A DNA stretch of 64,000 nt from Chrysopilus asiliformis (GCA_964034945.1 OZ035960.1:114443324-114507323); one strand, 5' to 3'; shown: positions 1 through 10,894, numbered from the stretch's first letter. A program made the numbers and translations. The notes: generated by a model not told the origin, from the letters alone.

Positions 1-172
1 TTACCTGCTGACGGTCAGAACGAAAATGATTTCTGCCTACTACTTTTCCCAAACCGGTTCACACGCTTTGCATGTATGCAGATTGTCGATAAGCCATGAT
101 TTCGAGTGGCAACTTTTCCCTCCTCAGTCGTTTCTCCCGAAAATCGGCTTAAGTAAGCCCGAAAGTTGCCAT
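1..172. repeat. Partial copy of repeat family H
   Basis: The stretch contains phrases shared with 16409-16660 and 58463-59005: GAGTGGCAACTTTTCCC and, near the right end, CGAAAGTTGCC. It is cut by the window edge and is the most diverged of the three copies. No coding potential is apparent. Family class unknown; the fuller copies suggest a non-autonomous DNA element. Confidence 0.45.
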
Positions 173-1050
173 GTGTAATACCGCGCTAAGAAGAAATTTC
201 TCTTATTTTCTTCCTATTTTTCTTATTTTGGCGACAAGTAAAAGTATTCAGAATGACTGCATTGTAGACTCTTCAAAAAAGGCATTGTGGGTGTGTCCGA
301 CCGAAACTTGTTTGGTGGCCGAAACAGAAACCGGAACTTTAATTTTTGGCCAAAAATTTGGAAAATTCTAATACAAATGCGATTTTATGTCGTGTAAAGA
401 ATATTTTCCGCGTGTTTTCCGCTACAGAAAATTAAAGAACGTTGTTTAGAGACCGACGATTTGAGAACTTTTTAGAGAAAATTGATTCTCTGGGGTCTCC
501 AAATCCTTGTCCCCCGTGGTGCCAGCGAATAATCCTCTTAATTACGTATCTTTTTGAGATTGGATTACAATTTTCTTGCACTGAGAGACACATATCGCTA
601 TTTCGGAGGAAGACTGTTACAACTCAAAAATTGTAAATTTTGGGAAATGACGTTTTAAAGTTATTCTGATATTTTGTGTTAGTATTTTTTAAATTTAGAA
701 AATATCTACAGTAACAAGCTTTTGCATGGTTAATAGTACTAACTGTTAAGCAAATTTTACTTAGGGGACAGTTTTGCCAAAAAAGCAGCATGCTTTCACC
801 TCAAATAACGATTCACAACTAAACATGTGACACTGTTGAAAAAACTTTCGCAACTTTTTCGCACAATGCAAGACCGACACATCTGCTCTCTGGTGGCAAG
901 AATTATAAGTTACAATTGTGACACTCTTCTACAACAAAGTATACCATAATTACCACTCTTCCGCACCTTTAGTACAAATTCGACATTTTTTGAGTTGTGA
1001 CAGTCTTCCTCCGAAGTAGCGATATGAAGTCAGTGAATACCAAAACAAAC
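173..1050. other. AT-rich intergenic DNA, nothing recognised
   Basis: Only short chance reading frames are present, without splice signals or recognisable protein similarity. No repeat shared with the rest of the window was noticed apart from the phrase CTTCCTCCGAAGTAGCGATAT near 1005, which is an inverted match to TATCGCTATTTCGGAGGAAG near 592. Confidence 0.5.
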
Positions 1051-1053
1051 TAA

Positions 1054-1160
1054 CAGCCGTATTCTGGCGTTGTGATACTTAAGTCACAAGTCACAAGTCC
1101 ATAGAATTTGAGGCTCTTGTGACCGAGTTGTGACTAGTGACCGTAGCTAGAATAAGGCTG
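1054..1160. mobile_element. Short MITE (107 bp)
   Basis: The ends are inverted: CAGCCGTATTCTGGC on the left against CAGCCTTATTCTAGC read inward from the right, 13 of 15 matching. TAA flanks both sides (1051-1053 and 1161-1163), a plausible 3-bp target duplication. The interior is a loose palindrome of GTCACAAGTC-like words. Too short to encode anything. Confidence 0.65.
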
Positions 1161-1388
1161 TAAGTCACTTTCTTCGGGTTTTGAGTTGTCATAACGACGA
1201 CGTGAGCGAGCTGCCTTTGCTCTTTTTTGCTGAAAATCTCAATGTCCTTCGATGCCTGCGCCGAAATCCTTTTTTATTTTGGACCTGTTTCCAAAATTAC
1301 ACACATTTGTTGCAAATTTAAAATGTCAAACTTGATTTTCTCAAAACCAACATTATTGATACAATGTTTCACCTGTACACTGACAATA

Positions 1389-1778
1389 GTTGCGTTTTTT
1401 TAATGTTCTAAAGCAGTTCAGAACAAGTTTTCCATACAAAATCCTGCACCACCTTTTCATCTCGAACAGCTTGGAACAAAGGGAAATTTTATACGGTAAT
1501 GTACGGTAATGAAATGCTGCTAACTTCAACATCATAAATCTGACATTTTATTCTCAATTGAGGATTTTGTGTTGGTGGTTTGTTGGTTCTGTTCGACAGC
1601 GAAATAGTTTTAATCATGGGAGATAGCGAATCGTGATTATATCAAGAAAATATAGCAGTAACGGCCTACTGATGTAACCAACGTGAAGTTAGTTGCCATT
1701 CGAACTCAATGACATTTCCCACTTACTCTGGATCGTTTTTTTAATGTTCTGTGTTCTAGAACATTAAAAAAACGCAAC
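1389..1778. mobile_element. MITE with perfect 22-bp inverted ends, TA target
   Basis: The left end starts GTTGCGTTTTTTTAATG and the right end is its exact complement over 22 bp. TA dinucleotides flank the element (1387-1388 and 1779-1780), the duplication produced by Tc1/mariner/pogo-type transposases. A second, partial copy of the terminal sequence lies just inside the right end (about 1735-1750), forming an internal hairpin. No transposase remnant is visible, so it must have been mobilised in trans. Confidence 0.75.
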
Positions 1779-1780
1779 TA

Positions 1781-2823
1781 ATATGAATATGCGGTTGCTT
1801 GTTTGTTCGAAAATGGCTGGAAGGAATTTGATGAAATTCACAACGTGAATTTAGTAAAACGAGGATTCAAACATAGGCTATAAATAATTTAATTTCGATA
1901 TATACCCCTCTCTGTTCTACTGCTACCGAAGTTCTGCAATGTTGCCAAAATTCTGAGATCGACTTTAACAATTCTTGATTTTTGTTGGCTAATTAGCAGT
2001 ATCAATGAGTGAAACGCCATTTTCAAAGATTATTCCGGAAAATATTAAAAAGAAAAAAAATGTTTTTTTGTGTTTCAGACTCGTATGTTTATAAATAAAA
2101 GCATTCATTCATCTGAAAAATGTGATAGGATTTACATTTCGTGGTGTCGGTTTATTGACAACATTTAAATCAATCGGTATTATAATTTAACGTTCATTCG
2201 AGCTTTATATAATAAACGGTATAAAAACACACAATGTATATTTATTTACAATGTAGTGATTTATTTATTATAGCCTTGAAATACAATAAGTAAATATAAT
2301 TATAGTAAGATTTTCTTTTTTTTTTGATGGTTATTGTAAGATGGGTTTCTTCAAGAAAACAAGCACATTACTAACTACTTATTAACTCATTTTGATAAGA
2401 TTTTTTTTATTCATACGTTCATAGCATGTGTTTGTTTATAGCATATTTTTGTAGAAATTGATCTAGAACTTCTGACGACAAGAGTTTCTTTTGCCGGCTA
2501 CAGTTGTCTTATCAGAAGCCGAAAACAGTAGTCGATGTTAGAACGTCAAGAGTAATACGGGTTTTTGAACTTGCAAGCAATCCTCGATCAGTCAATATTA
2601 ATTGAATTTTGGTGAAAACAGATTTTTTAATTAATATTGCAGTTTTTGTGTTCAACATTGCACAATTAAATATTGTTAGATATCCGAATTTTTACGGTGT
2701 TCTAAAAATTGTTTATTGAAAAAGAATCATTCTATTAACGTGTATTGTTTTTTATTTTCGTTTTGCTTTTTCAAATATTGTTTTCTAATGAATTCCATCG
2801 ATTGTTATAACACTTTCATCAAA
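1781..2823 (+). other. AT-rich region upstream of the LC3 gene
   Basis: No gene or repeat copy was recognised. The part just before 2824 should contain the promoter and 5' untranslated leader of the downstream Atg8-family gene, but no convincing TATA box or initiator could be singled out in such AT-rich sequence. Confidence 0.4.
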
Positions 2824-3308
2824 ATGAAACACCAGAAACGAGATTTTAATGCAAACTTTGATACTACGTACTTTGTTGGATCACTTAAGGGTGAGTTCCT
2901 GATTTGAATTCTTCAACAGAAAATTGAATTAAAGTGCATAGTCTAGTTTTGAGACATCGCAATAATAATTTCTTTAAAAATTTTTAGGCCGTGGTAGAGA
3001 CGAAGAGGCTTGCGCTATTCGGTTGCGATTTCCCACAAAAGTTCCAATTATCGTTGAGCGTTACAGTCGGGAATATGAGTTGCCATATTTAAACAAAAGG
3101 AAGTTTCTGGTACCTCAAGAGATAACCATGTCGCAATTCATTGCTATAATTAGAAATCGGCTTCGGGTTGGTCACAATAAAGCACTTTTCCTTATGGTCA
3201 ACAACCGGTCAATGGTGTCATTAAGTAAAACCATATCAGAAATTTATGCTGAGCATCGAAATGAGGATGGATTCTTATATATCACTTATGCATCGCAGGA
3301 AGTCTTTG
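2824..3308 (+). CDS. Atg8-family ubiquitin-like protein, LC3 type
   Basis: Encodes a ubiquitin-like modifier of autophagy that is expected to be processed by Atg4 after a C-terminal glycine and conjugated to phosphatidylethanolamine on autophagosome membranes. Exon 1 is 2824-2890 (donor GTGAGT); exon 2 is 2988-3308 (acceptor TTTTTAG, donor GTGAGT). Both junctions split a codon after its first base. The core reads PTKVPIIVERY, then KRKFLVP, NRSMVS and DEDGFLY-like NEDGFLY, and ends SQEVFG. KFLVP and QEVFG are the LC3 forms; GABARAP proteins have KYLVP and a YG end. The LC3 residues forming the cargo-motif pocket (K, K, F, L of the KRKFL segment and the late F) are retained. The N terminus has about 20 extra residues between KHQKRDF and the start of the ubiquitin fold. 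The ATG at 2824 has a better context (AAAATGA) than an in-frame ATG at 2788. The tail is uncertain: read-through gives 17 residues after Gly and a stop at 3356-3358; splicing to an acceptor at 3787 would give only Glu-Val-stop. Confidence 0.87.
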
Positions 3309-3406
3309 GTGAGTGGTTTTTGTTATTTTTTGTAATTTACAAGGATATGAGAGATTAATATTTAAAAAAAAAGTCGACACAGTTTGTGGAGTGTTAGGGA
3401 TCATTT

Positions 3407-3692
3407 GAGGCTATCAGAGCAAGAGTGGACTAACCCACATGTCGAAATCGTGAGTTTTTTTTGTGTTTGAATCACTATCGTGAGTGAGTTTTTAGATAAA
3501 ATGCACAAAAGAACATTTCAACATTGAGTAATAAAGTCCACAGAATGTTTTTTTTCCAAAAATTTACAGTCAATAATAGTACAAAAGTGGAAAAGCTTCA
3601 AAAACTCAATTATGTGGCTTGGTCCACTTTTGCTCTCAACGCCTCATTTACAATTGATACACTTTTGCTCTCAACGCCTCATTTACAATTGA
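3407..3692. mobile_element. Repeat family G, copy 1 (inverted-end MITE)
   Basis: Starts GAGGCTATCAGAGCAAGAG and ends with the inverted counterpart TTTTGCTCTCAACGCCTC. The inverted ends run for about 35 bp. Related copies lie at 20155-20405 and 57451-57699. The last 32 bp are duplicated in tandem (3627-3658 and 3661-3692), so the exact right edge is ambiguous. It sits just downstream of the last clear LC3 exon and would be intronic if the gene continues to 3787. Confidence 0.7.
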
Positions 3693-4021
3693 CCCTTTAT
3701 TCCGTGATTTTTTTTTCTGCGACAGCACTACCGACTTTTTCCAATACTTTCACTATGAAAGATGCCAGAATAAATTAAAATTTTCAGAAGTTTAGCTAAG
3801 TGAACTTATTCTACGACAGATAAATACAATTTGCGGTGAAATTACGGCAACATCGCTAATTTAAAAACGGCCTTTTAAAACTACAAAATTATTAAAATTA
3901 TTTTACACCGAATATTAAAAAGATTAAATAGTTTATTCGGAATTGCAACCATTATAGTTGGACACAGATTTCGCAGGGTTTAATGGAACCGTGGTTTGTG
4001 ATTACTTCGTTTAGAAACGCA

Positions 4022-4202
4022 AACCTGGAGTGATATTCTGTAACTTGTTTCAAGCGTTTGTTTCGAGTTAGAAGAACAAGAAGTATTCGCTGTCTCTGTT
4101 TTGACCGAAATAATGACAGAGAGAAACCGAGATAGCAAATACCACTTTTTCTTCTAACTCGAAACAAACGCTTGAATCAAGTTACGGAATACCACTCCAG
4201 GT
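4022..4202. mobile_element. Hairpin MITE (181 bp)
   Basis: Nearly all of it folds back on itself. The left arm begins ACCTGGAGTGATATTC and the right arm reads back as ACCTGGAGTGGTATTC; pairing continues through AAGCGTTTGTTTCGAGTT with few mismatches for about 57 bp. No coding capacity. No obvious duplication at the ends. Confidence 0.65.
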
Positions 4203-4504
4203 GTACCGTTATTGTTTCGGTTTGTGAACACTTCAGTTTAAGTACCGCCTTCTTCTTAACTAAAAAAGTTCAAACTGTTAGAAAATGCCAATCGTGTGCG
4301 TGGATCTAAATAAGATCTTCAAAATTGGGTACGAAATCGAGTCATGTAATTAATAAGTTACACTACTTTTGTTTAGAATAAAAAATCGCAGATTTGAATT
4401 TTGGTATACAGTAGAATCTCACAGTAGAACCTCGGTTTATGAACGAGGAATTGGAAATAAAAAGTGATACAGCGCTCCAAACAATTTCAATCAATATTTT
4501 AAAC

Positions 4505-4962
4505 AAGCTTGCCTACCCATCGTTGCCGGGTTAAGTTTTTTCAAATTTTTTTATGGTCTATGTTGGAGCTAAACTGCAGGCCAATCGGCTCGGTAGTTTC
4601 CCGGTTTCGAGATCACTTTACCCCCTCCCCTTACTCCTCCACCTCTCGGGCTATTTTTTTAATGGGTCTATGTTGGGGCTGGAACCCCGAAGAACATCTT
4701 TGCAAAATTTCAGACCAATCGGTTCAGTAGTTTCCCCGCGAAAGAGTAACATAGAGCAAAAACTAAGTTTCGAAATCACTTTACCCCCTCCCCTTACTCC
4801 CCCACCCATCGCGCTAGTTTTCCGTATGCCTATGTTGGAACCAGAACTACCAAAGACACTCATGCGAAATTTCAAGTCAATCGGTTCAGCCGTTTTTGCG
4901 TGAAAGAGGAACAGACAGACAGACAGACAGACACCAACTCATTTTTATATATTAGTATGATG
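4505..4962 (+). repeat. Repeat family A, long copy
   Basis: Interspersed repeat starting near GCTTGCCTACCCATCGTTGC and ending with a short CAGA run followed by CCAACTCATTTTTATATATT and AGTATGAT. It is built from three related modules of roughly 110-160 bp; the word TCTATGTTGG or CCTATGTTGG recurs at 4557, 4667 and 4829, each followed by an AATCGG(T/C)TC(A/G)G phrase. At least nine copies occur in this window. Class unresolved; the constant 3' tail suggests a retroposon-like origin, but no reverse transcriptase is present. Confidence 0.75.
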
Positions 4963-5254
4963 ATATGATCAGAAGTGTTTCAAGATCTAGTGGGAAAAAG
5001 TGAAAAGCTCTTAACCCTCTAGCCGGAATGTCCGACAAAACGCGGGCTTCAGGGAATTCGCTTGTTTATAACGGGTAACAATTTTAATCGCCGGAAATCG
5101 CCGAAACGTGTTACACTGACTTTTGTAAGTTATCGCTTTACATGCTGGAAAAAATTTAGCCCTGTACGTTGTCTTGGTTACGGTCTGTCGCAAGTTGAAA
5201 GTCATATTTTGGTGAATTTTTTTCGGAAATATTCCGGTTAGAGGGTTAATAGTA

Positions 5255-5526
5255 CACTCAGAAAAATGGAGGCTAACTCGACGACCTACATACGGCGTAA
5301 TTGGCCTCGGGCAGGCGCGCGTTCGCCTGCATGTGGGCAAGTAAAACTGAGTTGACCTGTGGTCGGAGAAATTCTGAAATTAAGCCACCAGCAGGTGAAG
5401 TAGGGCATTGGGAGCTGCACGAGTTGACCTTAGATAGGTTAACTCTGACCGCTAGCTGGCTTACAGAAACCACTGTAAGGTCAGAGTTAACCTGACAAAA
5501 AGTTGACCTGGACATTTTTCTGAGTG
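5255..5526 (+). mobile_element. TA-MITE family T, copy 1
   Basis: The terminal inverted repeat is CACTCAGAAAAATG, flanked by TA on both sides (5253-5254, 5527-5528). The right half contains an inner inverted pair AGGTTAACTCTGACC / GGTCAGAGTTAACCT. Near-identical copies are at 11204-11475 (reverse) and 31362-31612. An 80-residue open frame on the reverse strand is shared with those copies, as expected from their near identity, and is not evidence of a gene. Confidence 0.85.
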
Positions 5527-5528
5527 TA

Positions 5529-5883
5529 ATGTCTATTTCATACGCAGGGTAGTTTTACAGGCCAGCACATGATAGATTTAACAAAATCTGAAGCGGCCCT
5601 ACTATGACGAGCTTCATTTCTTAAAAGGAAGGTCTCAGCTGAAATATAACTAGCCGCTAGTCTTTTAGTAGAGGCGCGAGCTCTTGTCTCGTCATTATTT
5701 TTTTTAGCTGGGATGTTCCTTTTAAAAATGAGGCTCATTATAGTTTTACGATAATTCTAAAACAACTAATTTTAGAAATAGCAGGACAACGGGTTTCTTA
5801 TTTTTTCATCCAAACCTACTGTTTTAGGTTTTTCTGACCTGCAAGCAGCATGGCAAAACTGGCCCTGCGTATGAAATAGACGC
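5529..5883. mobile_element. Repeat family F, copy 1
   Basis: Inverted ends: GTCTATTTCATACGCAGGG at the left and the complement CCCTGCGTATGAAATAGAC at the right. The better-preserved copy at 24760-25145 has a 9-bp duplication typical of Mutator-like elements. Copy 1 abuts TA-MITE copy 1 with only two or three bases between them. Confidence 0.7.
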
Positions 5884-6159
5884 TAGTAAATTTTTTTCTT
5901 TTTGAAGGGGTGTCTTTCAAGTAATTATATCTTCCGTGGTCGTTCTTCGCCGCCTTTTCTTCTTTGTAAAAATCGAGAAACTTTATATTTTCATTGAGAG
6001 CGAGATTTTATAGAATTTTAAGGATAAAGTTTAAGTTTGGATGCCACGTTACGGGAACGCATTAATTCATTTTTAATTGGATTATATGGGAAAATCTGTT
6101 TCGGTTTGTGAACTGTCTTCAGGAACGGATTACGTTTATGAACCGAGGTTCCTCTGTAT

Positions 6160-7361
6160 GTTCATATGTTATGTTCGTATGTTCAAAGTAGTAAGCAATA
6201 AAAAGAATAAGTTTTAGCTGTAAAAGTGATATCAAAAATTCATTGAGATGCTTCGGAAAATTCATAATTTCTTAATTTTTTTTTGCATTCATAAACATAT
6301 GAACTGCAAGAAGTCCATAAATAGAAAAAATATGGCTTTTGGTGCATAGTGACCAAAGCTAAAAGTAGAATTGCCAATCAGTCGAACTCAGTTCAATACT
6401 CATGACCCATGGCATCGATAATAATTATATTGAGAAGAAATGCAAAACAAGTTGTCACCCGGTTCGCAATTATATATTGTCGATATTTTCAAATTAACAA
6501 CCAAACACACACAGATCGTTTTATTCGCGCAATCATATTAACAACAATGTGTATATAATTGAGTATGAAAATGATAATTTTTCCACTGTCAAATATTGCA
6601 CTGATAATGCAAAAGATTTTTTTTTTAGTTGAAATATAATTTTTTTTCATCAGTTTATTGACGGTAAAGTTTTATATTTTTTTCAATGTGGATGAACCCG
6701 GCCTTTTCAGGTCAAGTAAAATTACTCACTTTATCGCAATTTGTTTTTTTGAAGTCCAAAAATAAATCAACTAATATTTAGTATCCGGGAATATTTTTTT
6801 TACTGTATAGACTTTTTTTTTGATTACCGAAACGGTTATTAACCAAAATAATTTTGTTTTTCTATTAAATATTTCGCGGGTTGTTTACCAGTAATTTTTT
6901 TCATCAAAATATTTTGTTTATTCTTAGGCTAATCTTGGCTTCAGTGAAGGCGGACCAGATGTTGTCAACTAATCGAAGTGGTATTAAAAATCACTAGAAT
7001 ATATCACTAGAATATATATATATGTATACTCACACTAGAATATACCATTAAAATATTGTTTATTATATTAAGTTTCATGCATTTTTTAAAATATATTTTT
7101 GCTTGCTTGTAAATGCAGGCTTTTCCTAATTTTTATAAGTTTAGTATTTTTTGATAATGTGCAAAAAAAATTTTTTTTGTTAAATCGTTGGCTGTTGTAA
7201 GTCGATATTACCTACTTATTCAATTTATTTTATGATTTATACTTAAATATGTATGTATTATGAAAAAATCGAAATAAAATTTTTAAAACTATTTTTTTTT
7301 TGCGAAGATAAGGAAATTTTTCAACCGGGAAGTGTGAAGTCATACAAAAATAGATTTTTTG
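6160..7361. other. Very AT-rich DNA, no gene seen
   Basis: Long A and T runs and short dinucleotide patches (for example ATATATATGTATA near 7015). No reading frame resembling a known protein and no copy of a window repeat was recognised. Confidence 0.5.
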
Positions 7362-7363
7362 TA

Positions 7364-7638
7364 CACTCAGAAAAATGGAGGCTAACTCGACGACCTACAA
7401 ACGGCGTAATTGGCCTCGGGCAGGCGCGCGTTCGCCTGCATGAGGGAAAATAAAACTTGTGTTGACCTGAGACCGGAGAAATTCTGAAATTAAGCCACCA
7501 GTAGTGCCTTGGGAGCTGCACGGGTTGACCTTAGATAGGCATTTCGTGGATGTAATGTCATGTAATGGAAACCTCTGTCAGCCAGCTAGCGGTCAGAGTT
7601 AACCTGACAAAAAGTTGACCTGGACATTTTTCTGAGTG
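7364..7638 (+). mobile_element. TA-MITE family T, copy 2 (second subfamily)
   Basis: Same CACTCAGAAAAATGG start and ATTTTTCTGAGTG end with TA on each side. It shares with the 19359 copy an internal segment (GGATGTAATGTCATGTAATG near 7550) absent from copies 1, 3 and 5, so the family has at least two subfamilies. Confidence 0.85.
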
Positions 7639-7640
7639 TA

Positions 7641-8284
7641 TGGGAATTCGTACCCCTGAACCTCCCTACTATCTGAATGCGTGAAATTTGTTATGGACAG
7701 TCTTGAAATGCATTTCTAAATGTCACAGACATCGCTGTGGTCCAAAAAATAGTCTAATAATAATCTAGAAGTAATCAATTTAAGTGGCAGAGTTCAAAAC
7801 AATTAATCGCGAATAAACTAAAACAAAACTATACTTAATAAATCTTAGACTAAATCAAGTTTATTGAAATTGTCTGCATTTTCTGTCTCTCCTTCTTCCA
7901 TATTTTGTTTATAAGAAGAAATATTTTTTAAATTAATTTGTTTGTCAATGGAAAACTTTATTTCAATTCTCCTTCTTTCTATTTATATTGATAACCACAT
8001 GCAATGACAGATAACATTTTTCAGTTACTTCAGAATAAATTACTGCAAAAAAACATAACATGTTTCAGATAACAATGTTACAAAGATTTGACAATTTTCC
8101 TTTCGAATCTAGATTATCACTTTCAGTTGATCTATGACTTTTACGGATTATAAACGGAAACAAAGGATATTCAAACAATTGTCTTGAGAAATAATAAAAA
8201 TTGCTATTTTTATATAATATCAATAACGAAAATGGTCAAAATTGACAATAAATTAGATTTAATAGTAGTTACAATTATAATTAA
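7641..8284. other. AT-rich DNA, nothing recognised
   Basis: No gene, splice-bounded frame or repeat copy noticed. Confidence 0.45.
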
Positions 8285-8602
8285 CTAGAATTTGGACCCG
8301 GCTACGCTCGGCTAAAAGCATGAGTAGAACAAAATCTAAGAAAATAAAATTCAATTGGCAATAAATTAGATAGAATAAGTTGTCCGTGCTTTTCTTTAAA
8401 AGATTCGGATTCTCTTTACCCCCTCCCCTTACTCCCCCCACCCCTCGCGCTACTTTTCCGTATGCCTATGTTGGAACCAGAACTACCACATACACTCATG
8501 CCAAATTTCAAGTCAATTGGTTCAGCCGTTTTTGCGTGAAAGAGAAACAGAGAGACAGACAGACAGACAGACACCAACTCATTTTTATACATTAGTATGA
8601 TT
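8285..8602 (+). repeat. Repeat family A, copy 2
   Basis: Starts CTAGAATTTGGACCCGGCTA and ends with a CAGA run and ATTAGTATGAT. Compared with the 4505 copy it has a different 5' module, shared with 15641 and 56709, joined to the same 3' module, which shows modular exchange within the family. Confidence 0.75.
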
Positions 8603-9442
8603 ATCTTTCTTAAAATCAAACAATATTTTATTTTCCACGTTATGTCGATTGATTAAACCATTTTATTAGCGCATTTTTTTAAAAAAAGTGAGTAAATTAA
8701 ACTATAGTAAAGATTAAGATTTTATTTCAAAGTTTGTGTTTCCTGAATTGGTAGTCAATTGTATTTTTAGTTCTTAATTAAAGAATTTACAATTGTTTAA
8801 ATATTCTCCTGAAAATACATTTCAAACAATTTGGCGGCATTTCATTTCAAATTGTCTTTCATATATTCCGTAGGCGCTGTAGTCAATTTTATTATCATGT
8901 TTAAAGCTTTAATATATTTCAAAGACGAATCTTAAATAATCCCTAATGAAAACCTAACACAAAAAAAAAACGATTTGAATGTCAAATGATATAAATTCTC
9001 CACATCTTCGGATTCGCTTTATGTTTCTTTTTGTCAGAGTAAAAATTCAAAGTTTGCATGGAAGGCAACGCCGCGGAGATTCTCCGAAACTGCCAAACGA
9101 AATGGACTAGATTTGATGAATATTGTGTATAAGATGATAAATTAAAGCTTTTAACGCAAAGTTATATTTTTTTATTCATCTTTTTGTTAAGATTTTCTAG
9201 CACATTTACTGAATTTTAAATTTCAAACAAAAAATCCAGTCAATTTTACAGTTGTATTTGTCTGCATATCGAACTTATCAGAATGGTTCTTTCGAATATA
9301 CTTAGAAGCATCCATTCGTAACAATAGAACTACAAAAGGATTCAAATTTTACCACTAAATCACGCTAAAATGAAATTTTTTTGTTAATTTATTTATTTCT
9401 AGTGATTAGGATATAGTGACGAGTGATTAGGAGAAACAATAA
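8603..9442. other. AT-rich DNA, nothing recognised
   Basis: No gene or shared repeat noticed. One slightly GC-richer patch near 9060-9110 has no coding signature. Confidence 0.45.
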
Positions 9443-9446
9443 TTAA

Positions 9447-9683
9447 CACTCTAACTGCCACGTCAGTCAAAAAGACCTGACACTTAACTGTACACAACGG
9501 CCACAATGAAAATTACTAAAGTGTTCGCTGCAACCGCAACGATTTTTTGTAGTTACACACATTTTATGGTAATAAAATAACATTTAGGTATAATTTTGTT
9601 TCAATTTTTTTTTCTCTTAGTGCCTTTCTGACTGACAACTAAATATTCGAAAAAGGCTTAAAACTGTCGTGGCAGTTAGAGTG
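9447..9683. mobile_element. piggyBac-type MITE (237 bp, TTAA target)
   Basis: Perfect 16-bp inverted ends, CACTCTAACTGCCACG, directly flanked by TTAA on both sides (9443-9446 and 9684-9687). TTAA duplication is the signature of piggyBac transposases. A partly palindromic word, GTCAAAAAGACCTGAC, lies just inside the left end, in the same place as palindromes in the elements at 46247 and 62103. Confidence 0.8.
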
Positions 9684-9687
9684 TTAA

Positions 9688-10148
9688 TTTACTACTTCCG
9701 AAAAAATTTCCTCCAACTACCAAGAACTTAAAATTCAAAAACCTAACAAAATTTGAATGAAAAGGTGTTACTATTGTACAAATATCAATAAAAAACATTT
9801 CAAATTTATAAACATTTATTGTTAAAATAACATTTTCCTCTATATATATTAACAAAAATGCATTTTCTTTCTTCCATTCATAGAGAATAATTTTATAAAA
9901 TTGTATAACATAAAATTCTAACAACTATAAATAATTTATTGTATAATATTGTATTTTTATAATGAACAGTTTCAAACCGCGAAAATGTGTTTTAATTAGC
10001 ATTCGTTATTATGTAAGAACCGTTAAACACTTAAAAGTTTGAACTTAATTGTTTTAATCATCTTGGAACTCCACAACTGTGTTCTGAAAGTAAAAAATGG
10101 AACAATTTAAAGAAAAAAACAATAAAAAAAATTTTGTGTGGTGGAGGG
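9688..10148. other. AT-rich DNA, nothing recognised
   Basis: No credible coding frame or repeat copy. Confidence 0.45.
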
Positions 10149-10150
10149 TA

Positions 10151-10844
10151 GAGTAAGTTCGGGTATTGTGGTACACCTTCTTTTGTTTTCATAATAAATC
10201 ACTTGTTTTAAAAGCAATCATGCTAGAATTTCGCATACGACACCTCCAGAGGCTTGCCTATAAAATTCCACAGCAATGTTACCAATCATAAACATAAAAG
10301 CAAAATTATGATCAAAAAAGTACACTAACTGAAAAAAAAGTGCTTCGAAAAATTGGCGGGTAATGTGGTATACTGTTTCTTCCATACAAATATTTAAGGC
10401 GGGTAATGTGGAATACTGTTTCATCCATTCAAATATTAAATATTTGTATGGAAGAAATAGTATGCCACATTAGCCGTTTTCACCATGACAAACCAAAAAA
10501 ATGATTTCTTAGTCTAATTCGCTTGAATCCAAAAATTTTCTTTTCAAAAAGTAAATGTGTTGTCTAAATAATCGTTCACTGATTCACAGTTAAAAAAACA
10601 ACTTAAAATTGGCTTTCGAGATTCATTTGAATGTGGAGACAATAAAATGTTGATTGTGCTCAAAAACGTTTTTCAGACAATTCCCATATAACCTGATAAA
10701 CCATGGACTTGTCAACACCAACAATGGTTGCAGAATTTCACAAAAAACAGTATTGTATGTTTGATCTTGCGATGCGGCATCTCATATCCGAGAAATGATG
10801 GGGTACCACATTACCCGCCTATACCACAATACCCGAACTTACTC
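10151..10844. mobile_element. TA-flanked element (694 bp)
   Basis: Inverted ends GAGTAAGTTCGGGTATTGTG, identical for more than 20 bp, flanked by TA (10149-10150, 10845-10846). The word GGGTAATGTGG(T/A)ATACTG recurs inside (near 10359 and 10401, inverted near 10460, and again next to the right end), so the terminal and subterminal regions carry several copies of one motif. No transposase frame. Likely mobilised by a Tc1/mariner/pogo-type enzyme. Confidence 0.75.
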
Positions 10845-10894
10845 TAGCATTAAAAGGCAGTAATAAACTCTATATAAAATATCCCGGAAAAGAT

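Larger units (their letters stand above)
4422..6156. mobile_element. Pogo/Tigger-like element, invaded by other repeats
   Basis: The left end CAGTAGAACCTCGGTTTATG and the right end, read inward, CAGAGGAACCTCGGTTCATA are an inverted pair of the kind seen in pogo/Tigger elements. TA follows the right end. Nested inside are an A-family repeat (4505-4962), a TA-MITE (5255-5526) and an F-family element (5529-5883). After subtracting these about 600 bp remain, with no transposase frame. The left TA is not clear and a second CAGTAGAATCTC lies just upstream at 4408, so the left edge is provisional. Confidence 0.55.

Noticed and set aside
5273..5515. 80-codon frame shared by three loci (5273, 11218, 31380)
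   Set aside because: It lies inside near-identical MITE copies, so sharing reflects copy identity. It has no similarity to a transposase and runs through the terminal repeats.
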